From contig DASQIH010000158.1 in assembly GCA_035631655.1 (NCBI GenBank), positions 18,237-82,236 of the forward strand: a stretch of DNA of 64,000 nucleotides. Direction: 5' to 3'. The notes beneath the pieces are model-generated. The model saw only the letters and a program-made list of their open reading frames with translations, did not search any database and was not told the DNA's origin. Every line of letters starts with the position of its first letter. Position 1 is the stretch's first letter. Below are positions 18,291 through 25,958 of this stretch, one piece after another. Source of the DNA: Gp1-AA122 sp035631655. Its GTDB lineage: Bacteria > Acidobacteriota > Terriglobia > Terriglobales > Acidobacteriaceae. Both the position numbers and the translations under genes were made by a program.

Positions 18291-18329
18291 GGGACAGCCG
18301 AGGCGACGGTCCCTACGGGTTCGATCTCA

Positions 18330-19118
18330 ATGAGCCAAACTCCAGCTCTGTCGGCTGAAACTACTGCTCGTTACACCCTCGGCGAGTTGATGGTGGCCAG
18401 CGCGGCTCGCGAGATTCGCGATGGCGAGGTCGTGTTCGTGGGCATGCGTCTGCCCTTGATTGCGTTTGTCGTCGCGAAGAAAACGCACGCGCCAAATGCA
18501 ATGGGGCTTTTTGAGAATGGCGTGATCCGCACTACGCCTGCCCGTGAGCTGATCTACACCATGGCCGACCCACCCAATATTCTGGGGGCGACGCAGTGCC
18601 TGGACATGATGGGCGTCATGAGCCTTCTGCACTCCGGGCGCGTGCACCTGGGATTTTTGGGAGCGGCGGAGGTGGATCGTTTTGGGAACTTGAATTCCAC
18701 CGAGGTATGCGGACCCAAAGGCCTGACCCGATTGCCGGGTTCAGGTGGCGCCTGCGATATTGCTTCGCTGGCGCACCGCTTTGTCGTGCTGCTGGAGCAC
18801 GCCAAGCAAAGGCTGCCCGAGCGGGTGTCATTCGTGACCAGCCCTGGAAACGGCGACGGCCGTGGCTGGCGCAAGCGGGTTGGCCTGCCACGCGGAGGTC
18901 CGGCGGGGGTTATTACGACGAAAGCGGTGCTGCGGTTTGGCGACGATGGGGACGCGTATCTGGCGTCCGTACATCCTGGCGTCGAAGTAGAAGAAGTACT
19001 GGCCAACACCGGATGGAAGCTGCGCCTGGCTGAGAATGTCGTGCCGACGCCGGAGCCAAGTGCAGCGGAGTTGCAGGCAATTCGCGAGTACGACAAAGAA
19101 GGTTTCTGGACTCGATAG
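18330..19118 (+). CDS. CoA-transferase-family subunit B (GctB/IpdB-like)
   Basis: A 262-residue subunit of a heteromeric enzyme of the glutaconate CoA-transferase fold. The family includes both transferases and IpdAB-type ring hydrolases that act on cyclic CoA thioesters. Diagnostic strings are LHSGRVHLGFLGAAEVDRFG and TRLPGSGGACDIASLA. The ATG at 18330 is chosen; the open frame extends upstream through the hairpin and the end of the oxygenase gene. Its partner subunit lies two genes downstream at 19955, with a crotonase gene in between, which supports a shared pathway. Confidence 0.85.
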   Translation: MSQTPALSAETTARYTLGELMVASAAREIRDGEVVFVGMRLPLIAFVVAKKTHAPNAMGLFENGVIRTTPARELIYTMADPPNILGATQCLDMMGVMSLLHSGRVHLGFLGAAEVDRFGNLNSTEVCGPKGLTRLPGSGGACDIASLAHRFVVLLEHAKQRLPERVSFVTSPGNGDGRGWRKRVGLPRGGPAGVITTKAVLRFGDDGDAYLASVHPGVEVEEVLANTGWKLRLAENVVPTPEPSAAELQAIREYDKEGFWTR

Positions 19119-19127
19119 ATTCGTGTG

Positions 19128-19149
19128 GCGCGGGTACTCCTGCCCGCGC
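19128..19149. repeat. Intergenic hairpin GCGCGGG / CCCGCGC
   Basis: A 7-bp perfect stem with an 8-base loop in the 47-bp gap before the next crotonase gene. No T-tract. Confidence 0.6.
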
Positions 19150-19165
19150 GCTAGGCGGTGCTCTT

Positions 19166-19951
19166 ATGGCGACTCAGGCAATCGCAACTTATTCCCGGCT
19201 GGCTGTGGAATTTCATCCGCCCGTTGCACGCATCAGCCTGAACCATCCGCCGGTGAACGTTATTGACGTGGCAATGATGGAAGAGTTGTTGCAAGCGATT
19301 ACGGAAGTTGAATCCCGCAGAGATATATCTGTTCTCGTGCTCGCCGGGCAAGGCAAAGCATTCTCGGTCGGGGTAGATGTCGGCGCTCATACCCCCGACA
19401 AGGTTGAAAGCATGCTAGGCAAGTTCCACGGCGTCATTCGTGCGCTGATCGCCGCAAAAAAGGTGACGATTGCCGTTGTCCACGGACACTGTCTTGGCGG
19501 CGGAGCCGAGCTGGCCATGGTGTGCGATCTGGTCTACACGACAGACTCTGCCCACTGGGGATTTCCGGAGATCAAGCTGGCGTGCTATCCCCCGGTGGCG
19601 GCAACGGTGCTGGCAGCACTGGTCGGACAAAAACAGGCTGCCGATCTCATTCTGACGGGTCGAACGATTTCTGGAACCGAAGCGGCAGAAATCGGTCTGG
19701 TCAATCGGGCCGTCCCCGACGGGGACCTAGTTAAGGTGGTCGAGCAAACCGCCAGCCAGTTGGTCAAACTAAGTCCGGCGGCCCTGGCGATTGCCAAGAA
19801 GGCAATCTACGCCTGGGATTCGGTGCACTTTGACAAAGGATTGGCCCGGGCCGAGAAGATCTATTTCGAAGACTTGATGAAGACGCAAGACGCGAAGGAA
19901 GGTATCGAGGCTTTCCTCGCCAAACGCGAGCCTCGGTGGGTGGGCAAGTAA
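19166..19951 (+). CDS. Crotonase resembling cyclohexa-1,5-dienecarbonyl-CoA hydratase
   Basis: A 261-residue crotonase-fold enzyme. The segment GGAELAMVCDLVYTTDSAHW, then GFPEIKLACYPPVAATVLAA, is the form seen in dienoyl-CoA hydratases of the anaerobic benzoyl-CoA pathway, where PEIKLGVYPPVAA is characteristic. That enzyme adds water to a cyclic dienoyl-CoA. The gene is placed between the two CoA-transferase-like subunits and only 3 bp before the second. A role on an alicyclic or ring-opened CoA thioester is inferred from similarity and context; assignment to a specific substrate would be premature. Confidence 0.8.
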   Translation: MATQAIATYSRLAVEFHPPVARISLNHPPVNVIDVAMMEELLQAITEVESRRDISVLVLAGQGKAFSVGVDVGAHTPDKVESMLGKFHGVIRALIAAKKVTIAVVHGHCLGGGAELAMVCDLVYTTDSAHWGFPEIKLACYPPVAATVLAALVGQKQAADLILTGRTISGTEAAEIGLVNRAVPDGDLVKVVEQTASQLVKLSPAALAIAKKAIYAWDSVHFDKGLARAEKIYFEDLMKTQDAKEGIEAFLAKREPRWVGK

Positions 19952-19954
19952 GCT

Positions 19955-20863
19955 ATGGGCAAACTCCTTTCCCTGCGCGATGCGATTGCTGAACTGGTGC
20001 CTGATGGCGCCAGCGTCGCACTCGGCCTCCAACTGGAGCAGATGATTCCGTTTGCCGCCGGGCACGAGATCATTCGCCAGAAAAAACGCGATCTGACTCT
20101 GATTGGCCCAATCTCCGACATCCTCTTTGACCAGTTGATTGGCGCGGGGTGCGTGAAGGAAGTGATCGCGGCATGGGTCGGTAATGTGATGATGGGCTCT
20201 GCCTACAATTTCCGCCGCGCCGTGGAACAGGATGGCATGAAGGTTTTCAACCTGACGAATTTCACGGTGGCATTGGCTCTCGAGGCCGGGGCGATGGGAG
20301 TTCCATTTCTGCCCACACGCACGGCGTTGGGCAGTGATGTCACCAAGGGGAACCACTTCTTTTATCAGATTTTCTCCCCCTTTGAGGGCAAAGAACCTCT
20401 ATGGGCGGTGCGGGCGCTCAATCCGGATGTCACGATTGTGCACGTGCAGAGAGCAGATCGCGAAGGCAACGCGCATTGCTGGGGAAATTTCGGAGTCATG
20501 CTGGAAGGTGTGCGCGCGGCCAAGCGCGTGATTATCGTGGCGGAAGAAGTGGTCGAACCGGAAGTAATCGCCAGCGATCCCAATCGGACGGTCATTCCCG
20601 GATTTCTGGTGAATGCCGTGGTCGAGTGTCCGTTCGGCGCGCATCCTTCTCCAGTGCAGGGATACTACAAGCGGGATGACGCGTTCTTCCGTCAATATCA
20701 CGAGCAAACCAAGACGAAAGTGGGCAACGACGCATGGTTAGACCGGTGGGTCTTCAGTATTCCGGACCGCCGCGCCTATATGAATCACCTGGGCGCCTGC
20801 CGAGTCGAAGGATTAGGCGTAAAGCAACACGCCTATGCGGCGCAGGCAGATTTTGGATACTAA
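19955..20863 (+). CDS. CoA-transferase-family subunit A (GctA/IpdA-like)
   Basis: A 302-residue partner of the subunit at 18330. Typical segments are LRDAIAELVPDGASVALG at the N-terminus, QKKRDLTLIGPISDILFDQLIGAG, and the catalytic-glutamate region VEQDGMKVFNLTNFTVALALEAGAMGVPF; HPSPVQGYYKRDDAFFRQYHE lies near the C-terminus. In IpdA the related region serves a hydrolytic ring opening. A transferase function on an aromatic or dicarboxylic acid is equally possible. Confidence 0.84.
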   Translation: MGKLLSLRDAIAELVPDGASVALGLQLEQMIPFAAGHEIIRQKKRDLTLIGPISDILFDQLIGAGCVKEVIAAWVGNVMMGSAYNFRRAVEQDGMKVFNLTNFTVALALEAGAMGVPFLPTRTALGSDVTKGNHFFYQIFSPFEGKEPLWAVRALNPDVTIVHVQRADREGNAHCWGNFGVMLEGVRAAKRVIIVAEEVVEPEVIASDPNRTVIPGFLVNAVVECPFGAHPSPVQGYYKRDDAFFRQYHEQTKTKVGNDAWLDRWVFSIPDRRAYMNHLGACRVEGLGVKQHAYAAQADFGY

Positions 20864-20896
20864 CTGACAGCTGAGAGCCGACCGCTGAAAGCTCTT
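20862..20896. repeat. 7-bp tandem array before the reductase genes
   Basis: Units AACTGAC, AGCTGAG, AGCCGAC, CGCTGAA, AGCTCTT run to the base before the sequence AATG that starts the next gene. The unit is related to the AGCTGAA array at 12757. Confidence 0.65.
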
Positions 20897-20897
20897 A

Positions 20898-21386
20898 ATG
20901 AAAAAAGAACTCATCGAACTGAAAGTGAACGGCCGCACACGAGAGCTGGCCATCGAACCCAGCAAACTCCTGCTCGACGTGCTGCGCGAAGATCTGCAAC
21001 TCACCGGTTCGAAGCGCGGCTGTGATGATTCCTCCTGCGGCGCCTGCACGGTGCTCGTAGATGGTACGCCCATGTTTTCCTGCACGCTGCTGGCAGCCAG
21101 TTGCCAGGGACAAGAGATCACCACGGTCGAGGGCGTGAGTGAGCACGGCAGCCTGGCGGCTATTCAGAAAGCGTACGGCGACTGGGGTGGGGCCCAGTGC
21201 GGATACTGCACGCCGGGGTTCATGATGACAGTGAAGCATCTTTTGAGCGTGAACCCACACCCCAGCGACGAACAGATTCGCGGTGCGCTCAGTGGGAACC
21301 TATGCCGCTGCACCGGGTACAGTCAGATGTACGAAGCGATTAAGGCGGCGATAGAAGCGGAAGAGAAGGGACTGGCGGCTTTGTAA
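20898..21386 (+). CDS. 2Fe-2S subunit of a molybdenum hydroxylase/reductase (HcrC-like)
   Basis: A 162-residue electron-transfer subunit of the xanthine oxidase family. The plant-type cluster ligands are C42, C47, C50 and C62 (RGCDDSSCGACTVLVDG), and the second cluster uses C101, C104, C136 and C138 (CGYCTPGF and NLCRCTGY). With the next two genes it forms a complete small-large-medium set. Given the 4Fe-4S loop in the medium subunit, the nearest characterised relative is 4-hydroxybenzoyl-CoA reductase, which removes a ring hydroxyl using electrons delivered through these clusters. Confidence 0.9.
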   Translation: MKKELIELKVNGRTRELAIEPSKLLLDVLREDLQLTGSKRGCDDSSCGACTVLVDGTPMFSCTLLAASCQGQEITTVEGVSEHGSLAAIQKAYGDWGGAQCGYCTPGFMMTVKHLLSVNPHPSDEQIRGALSGNLCRCTGYSQMYEAIKAAIEAEEKGLAAL

Positions 21387-21387
21387 C

Positions 21388-21451
21388 GCCGCCGTCTCGG
21401 CGGCCCGATGGGCGGGCGGGACGCCCGCCTGACAGCCGGCAGGATGCCGGT
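21388..21451. repeat. Three consecutive GC hairpins
   Basis: GCCGCCG-TCT-CGGCGGC (21388-21404), GGCGGGC...GCCCGCC (21411-21429) and GCCGGC-AGGAT-GCCGGT (21435-21451) follow one another in the gap before the large reductase subunit. None has a T-tract. Confidence 0.7.
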
Positions 21452-21467
21452 GCTACAGAACAGAAAA

Positions 21468-24029
21468 ATGTCCGACTTCAGCGTAATCGGCAAACCAGTC
21501 GCCATGGTGGACGCTGCCGGCAAGACTACCGGCGCCGGCAAGTACACCGATGATCTCAGCGTCCCCGGCATGCTGATTGGAAAAATCCTGCACTCACCGT
21601 ATCCGCACGCGCGTCTCAAGCGGGTTGACACCAGCCGAGCGAAAGCACTGGACGGCGTGGTGGCGGTCGTTACGGGTGGGGATGCGCCAAAGACCTACGG
21701 AATTCTCCCCGTGGGGCATGATGAAACGGCGCTCGCGGTCGATAAGGTTCGGTATGTGGGCGACAACGTGGCCTGCGTGGCGGCGGTTGATGAAGCTACG
21801 GCGGAGAAGGCGCTGGAATGGGTTAACGTGCAATACGAAGTCCTACCCGCTTACTTCGATCCTGAAGAATCGATGAAGGCGGAGACAGACCTGATCCACG
21901 AAGGCAAGCCGCACAACATCGAAAAGGATTACCACCATGTCTTCGGGGATCCCGACAAGGCTTTCGGGGAGGCAGATTACGTCGCCGAAGGTCGATTCAT
22001 TGCCAATGAGGTCACGCACGCGGCCATGGAGCCGCATTCAGTGTTGGCCTCGTTTGAACTCGACCCGCATACCGGAAAGCTGGGCCGCCTGACCGTGTGG
22101 TCCTCCACCCAGGTGCCTTATTACCTGCAGCACAAGCTCTCGCTGGTGCTCGACATGCCGATGTCGCAGATCCGCGTGATCAAGCCGTTGGTCGGTGGAG
22201 GGTTTGGTGGCAAGAGCGAGGTCATCCCCCTCGAAATCATTGCTGCAGTCGCAGCCCGGTCGGCGCGTGCTCCGGTAAAGATCACTTACACGCGGGAGGA
22301 AGTCTTCTGGGCACACCGTGGGCGCCCACGCACCATCATTGACCTCAAGACCGGCGTTCAGAACGATGGGCGGATCACGGCTGTAAAGGCACGAGTAGTG
22401 CAGGATGGCGGAGCCTATTGCTCCTATGGCGTTGTGACCATTCTTTATTCGGGTGCGCTGCTGGGCGCGCTATATGACATTCCCAATATTCAGTTCGACG
22501 GCTATCGCGTTCTGACCAACAAGCCTGCGTGTGGGGCCATGCGCGGGCATGGAACAGTCAACGTGCGTTTCGCGTTCGAGTCGCAGCTGGATGAGATCAG
22601 CGCGAAGCTGGGCATCGATCCGGCAGAGATTCGCCGCCGCAATCTCCTCAAGCCTCCCTGCGTCACGGTTAACGGCCTGCGTGTACAGAGCTACGGCTTG
22701 CCGGAATGCATCGACAAGGTGGTTGAGCGCTCGGGATGGAAGCAGCGCAAAGGCAAGCTGGGCAAGGCAAGAGGACTGGGAATTGGTTGCAGTCATTATG
22801 TGAGCGGGGCGGCCAACTCGATTATCCGTTCCGACATGCCGCATTCGACCGTGAACATCAAGATTGATCGCGATGGTGGCGTGGTGGTTTACACCGGAGC
22901 TTCGGAAATCGGGCAAGGCTCCGACACCATGACAGCGCAGATTGCTGCCGAGGTGCTGGGGTGTTCTCTGAGCCGGGTGAAGATTGTAGCGGCCGACACC
23001 GATCTGACGCCTATCGATATCGGTTCCTACTCCAGCCGGGTCACGTTCATGGCCGGTAATGCGACCCTACGCGCCGCAGAGGAAGTGAGGAAGCAGATTG
23101 CCTCAGCGGCAGCGCGCAGAATGAACTGTGCAGCGGAAGATCTGGTGCTCCGGGACGACTCCGTGTTCCACAAAAATTACGCGGGCAAGAGTGTCCGCGC
23201 CACGCCGGTTGAGACCACGGTGAGCGGACGGGTCGAAGGACAGATCCTGCGAGGGTCGCTGCAGCAGAAGCGGAAAGAAGAAGGACCTAGAGATTTGATG
23301 ACCTTTGAGGAGGCGGTGGTCGCGGCTATCGACTTCCACGGGGCGCTGACCGGAACCGGCTCTTACGCCCCTCCGCCGGAAGCGCGGGGTGGAAAGCATA
23401 AAGGCGCAGGGGTGGGTCCGTCCCCGGCGTACTCGTATTCGGCGCAGGTGGCGGAGGTCAGCGTTGATGAAGACACCGGGGAAGTCACTGTGCACAAAGT
23501 CTGGGCCTCGCATGATTGTGGACGGGCGCTGAATCCCGTTGCCGTCGAAGGTCAGATCATCGGTTCGGTGTGGATGGGGCTGGGCCAGGCTCTCCAGGAA
23601 GAGATGATCTGGAAAGATGGCATGCTGATGAATCCCGGGTTGCTGGAATATCGCAGTCCTTCGTCGGCGGAGTCGCCCGAGATTGAGGCAATCATTGTGG
23701 AGAGCATCGATCCGGAAGGGCCGTTTGGTGCTAAGGAGTGCAGCGAAGGTTCGCTGGCCGCAACCATTCCGGCGATTGCCAACGCGATCTACGATGCAGT
23801 CGGCGTCCGACTGCGCGAGGCACCCTTCACGCCGGAGCGGGTTTTGGCAGCCCTGCGCGCCAAAAAGCAAGCGAAAACCATCAACATGACCGAAGGCGTT
23901 GATCCGACCGCTCCTACGCGTTTCCGCGAGCATGGAGGATCGCTGTGGTTCCGGGGCAAGGGCCCGCAGCGGCATCCTCTGGATCCGGCACGAGGTGAGA
24001 CAACGGCTGAAGTCGGGGGTGACGATTGA
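21468..24029 (+). CDS. Molybdopterin-binding large subunit (HcrA-like, xanthine oxidase family)
   Basis: About 853 residues carrying the molybdenum cofactor site. Visible motifs: KPLVGGGFGGKSEVIPLEI, MRGHGTVNVRFAFESQLDEI, EIGQGSDTMTAQIAAEVLG and, near the C-terminus, DPEGPFGAKECSEGSLAATI, where family members carry the active-site glutamate. 4-Hydroxybenzoyl-CoA reductase has GPYGAKE at this place. An in-frame ATG at 21408 falls inside a hairpin repeat, so the ATG at 21468 is chosen. Compared with the approximately 770-residue HcrA there are some 80 extra residues, including a Gly/Pro-rich stretch near PPPEARGGKHKGAGVG and a C-terminal tail. Confidence 0.88.
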   Translation: MSDFSVIGKPVAMVDAAGKTTGAGKYTDDLSVPGMLIGKILHSPYPHARLKRVDTSRAKALDGVVAVVTGGDAPKTYGILPVGHDETALAVDKVRYVGDNVACVAAVDEATAEKALEWVNVQYEVLPAYFDPEESMKAETDLIHEGKPHNIEKDYHHVFGDPDKAFGEADYVAEGRFIANEVTHAAMEPHSVLASFELDPHTGKLGRLTVWSSTQVPYYLQHKLSLVLDMPMSQIRVIKPLVGGGFGGKSEVIPLEIIAAVAARSARAPVKITYTREEVFWAHRGRPRTIIDLKTGVQNDGRITAVKARVVQDGGAYCSYGVVTILYSGALLGALYDIPNIQFDGYRVLTNKPACGAMRGHGTVNVRFAFESQLDEISAKLGIDPAEIRRRNLLKPPCVTVNGLRVQSYGLPECIDKVVERSGWKQRKGKLGKARGLGIGCSHYVSGAANSIIRSDMPHSTVNIKIDRDGGVVVYTGASEIGQGSDTMTAQIAAEVLGCSLSRVKIVAADTDLTPIDIGSYSSRVTFMAGNATLRAAEEVRKQIASAAARRMNCAAEDLVLRDDSVFHKNYAGKSVRATPVETTVSGRVEGQILRGSLQQKRKEEGPRDLMTFEEAVVAAIDFHGALTGTGSYAPPPEARGGKHKGAGVGPSPAYSYSAQVAEVSVDEDTGEVTVHKVWASHDCGRALNPVAVEGQIIGSVWMGLGQALQEEMIWKDGMLMNPGLLEYRSPSSAESPEIEAIIVESIDPEGPFGAKECSEGSLAATIPAIANAIYDAVGVRLREAPFTPERVLAALRAKKQAKTINMTEGVDPTAPTRFREHGGSLWFRGKGPQRHPLDPARGETTAEVGGDD

Positions 24030-25006
24030 GTCTGCCGGAATTCAAGCTGCTACGGCCGCGGAGTATCGAGGAAGCCATAGCTTTAATGGCAAGTCGCGGG
24101 AGTGTTCGTGTGCTTGCGGGTGGCACTGATCTGATTCCCTCGATGCGGCAGAAATTATTCGAACCGCAATACGTGCTCGATCTCCGGCATATTGCAGAGT
24201 TGAAGGGAATCCATCCGCAGCCCGGAAACGGTGTTGAAATAGGCGCGCTGACCACGCTCAACGCCATCGAGCACTCTGAATTTCTTCGCAGACACTACCC
24301 GGTGCTGACGGAAGCAGCCGGAACCGTGGCGTCTCCGGTGCTGCGCAACATGGGAACCATCGGCGGGAATATCTGTCTCGACACTCGTTGCCTGTGGTAC
24401 AACCAGTCGCTGAGTTGGCGCAAGGCTTGTGGGTTCTGCATCAAGAAAGACGGGGACCTGTGTCACGTGGCGCCCGGTGGAACGAAGTGCTGGGCAGTAT
24501 TTTCGGGGGACACTCCGCCGGCGCTGTTGTGTCTGAACGCCGAAGTCGAGATTGCCAGTCCTTCGGGGGTACGACGAATACCTCTGTGCGAGTTTTACAC
24601 CGGGGCTGGGAACGATTACCGCAAGCTGCAGCCGGATGAATTGCTCACGCGGGTTTTCCTGCCCGAAGCGTCAGCAGATTATCGCGGCGTCTATCGCAAG
24701 CTGCGTATTCGCGGGTCCATTGATTATCCTCTAGCAGGTGTAGCTGTCGTCCTGAAGAAGTCGAACCGGCACGTTTCCGACGCGCGGCTCGCCATCACCG
24801 CGGTCAATCCCGCGCCCACTTTGGTGAAGGGAGCAGCGCAGGCGTTAGAAGGAGAAGTGGTAGACGAGCAGGTCGCGGAGGCCATAGGGGAGTTGGCGGC
24901 CAAGACAGCCAAACCTCTGACCACGTCGGCCCTGACCCCGGAGTATCGTCGGGAGATGATTCGGGTGTTCACGAAGCGAGCCATTTTAGCAGCCGCCAGC
25001 GACTGA
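24026..25006 (+). CDS. FAD subunit with an extra 4Fe-4S loop (HcrB-like)
   Basis: A 326-residue medium subunit. FAD-binding segments are VRVLAGGTDLIPSMR and NMGTIGGNICLDTR. After the second of these comes an inserted loop of about 40 residues containing C122, C135, C138, C146 and C155. Such a loop, with four cysteines binding a 4Fe-4S cluster, distinguishes 4-hydroxybenzoyl-CoA reductase from ordinary xanthine dehydrogenases. The start is a TTG whose last two bases overlap the previous stop codon (TTGA), so translation is likely coupled to the large subunit. Confidence 0.88.
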   Translation: MSLPEFKLLRPRSIEEAIALMASRGSVRVLAGGTDLIPSMRQKLFEPQYVLDLRHIAELKGIHPQPGNGVEIGALTTLNAIEHSEFLRRHYPVLTEAAGTVASPVLRNMGTIGGNICLDTRCLWYNQSLSWRKACGFCIKKDGDLCHVAPGGTKCWAVFSGDTPPALLCLNAEVEIASPSGVRRIPLCEFYTGAGNDYRKLQPDELLTRVFLPEASADYRGVYRKLRIRGSIDYPLAGVAVVLKKSNRHVSDARLAITAVNPAPTLVKGAAQALEGEVVDEQVAEAIGELAAKTAKPLTTSALTPEYRREMIRVFTKRAILAAASD

Positions 25007-25019
25007 GACTCTTGACCGG

Positions 25020-25054
25020 CCAAAGACCAAAGACCAAAGACCAAAGACCAACGA
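25020..25054. repeat. 7-bp tandem array (CCAAAGA x4)
   Basis: Four perfect CCAAAGA units followed by CCAACGA, directly before the amidohydrolase. If the upstream TTG at 25012 were the start, the array would be translated; a start after it is more likely. Confidence 0.75.
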
Positions 25055-25059
25055 CTACT

Positions 25060-25905
25060 TTGATCACCGACTGCCACATTCACATCCAGCCCATGGAGAT
25101 GTTCAAGCCGCATGCGCTGGAGTTGATGAAGCACAAGCGGACGAACTTCGAGCAGATCGCCGAGTTCTGCCGTTCACCCAAAGCTTTTCTAAAACATCTT
25201 GATGATGCCGGCGTTGACCGGGCGGTGCTCATCAACTATGTGGCGCCGGAGGTGATCGGATTTACCGCCGGGGTGAACCAATTTGTCTCGGACTACACCA
25301 AAGAAAATCCGCAGCGCTTGATCTCCTGCGGAAGCCTGCATCCGCGGCACACCTCGAACATCCTGGCAGATGTGGAGCGGATTCTGCGGTTAGGTATCCG
25401 GATGATCAAGATCCACCCCCCGCACCAATTGCTTTTCCCAAATGACTATCTCAGCGGGGTCAAGGAGTTGGAGATCATTTACCGCGCCGCCGAGGCGAAT
25501 GGGATTCCAGTGATGTTCCACACCGGGACCTCAATTTTTCCCGGCGCGCGCAACAAGTACGGTGACCCCATCTACATTGACGACGTCGCCGTAGATTTCC
25601 CCAAGCTGAAAATTCTGCTTGCTCACGGGGGCCGGCCGTTGTGGATGCACACGGCATTTTTCCTGGTGCGCCGGCATCCTAATGTTTACCTCGATATCAG
25701 CGGAATCCCGCCCAAAACCCTGCTCAAGTATTTCCCGCGCCTCCACGAGATTGCGGCGAAAACCTTGTTTGGCACGGATTGGCCGGGACCGGGCGTGCCG
25801 GATATCAAGAAAAACGTGGACGACTTTCAGGCTCTGCCGCTTGATCGCGCTGTGCGCGAGCAGATTCTCACCAACACAGCTTTGAGCATCTGGCCGGCCC
25901 AGTAA
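25060..25905 (+). CDS. Amidohydrolase 2 (ACMSD-like) family metal-dependent hydrolase or decarboxylase
   Basis: A TIM-barrel protein of 281 residues from the TTG at 25060, which places the metal-binding TDCHIHIQ at the N-terminus as in the family. Other metal or active-site positions are the histidines in IRMIKIHPPHQ, VMFHTGTS and LLAHGG, and the aspartate in LFGTDWPGPG. The family includes non-oxidative decarboxylases of aromatic acids and lactone or amide hydrolases. It ends the cluster. A TTG at 25012 would add a segment encoded by the 7-bp repeat, with no ribosome-binding site. Confidence 0.82.
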   Translation: MITDCHIHIQPMEMFKPHALELMKHKRTNFEQIAEFCRSPKAFLKHLDDAGVDRAVLINYVAPEVIGFTAGVNQFVSDYTKENPQRLISCGSLHPRHTSNILADVERILRLGIRMIKIHPPHQLLFPNDYLSGVKELEIIYRAAEANGIPVMFHTGTSIFPGARNKYGDPIYIDDVAVDFPKLKILLAHGGRPLWMHTAFFLVRRHPNVYLDISGIPPKTLLKYFPRLHEIAAKTLFGTDWPGPGVPDIKKNVDDFQALPLDRAVREQILTNTALSIWPAQ

Positions 25906-25915
25906 ATCAATAAGG

Positions 25916-25941
25916 TGTCATCCTGAGCGCAGCGAAGGATA
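25916..25941 (+). repeat. Dispersed repeat copy 6 (TGTCATCCTGAGCGCAGCG)
   Basis: The canonical short form, TGTCATCCTGAGCGCAGCG followed by AAGGATA, between the convergent amidohydrolase and S46 peptidase genes. Confidence 0.75.
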
Positions 25942-25958
25942 TATGCATTTTCTGACCG

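Noticed and set aside
18171..18329. Upstream extension of the CoA-transferase subunit B frame
   Set aside because: It overlaps the end of the oxygenase gene and the hairpin and encodes unrelated basic sequence; the family start is at 18330.
25020..25054. CCAAAGA array considered as a CRISPR or phase-variable coding repeat
   Set aside because: Units are 7 bp with no spacers, so not CRISPR; the array precedes the family-typical start of the amidohydrolase, so it is probably not translated.
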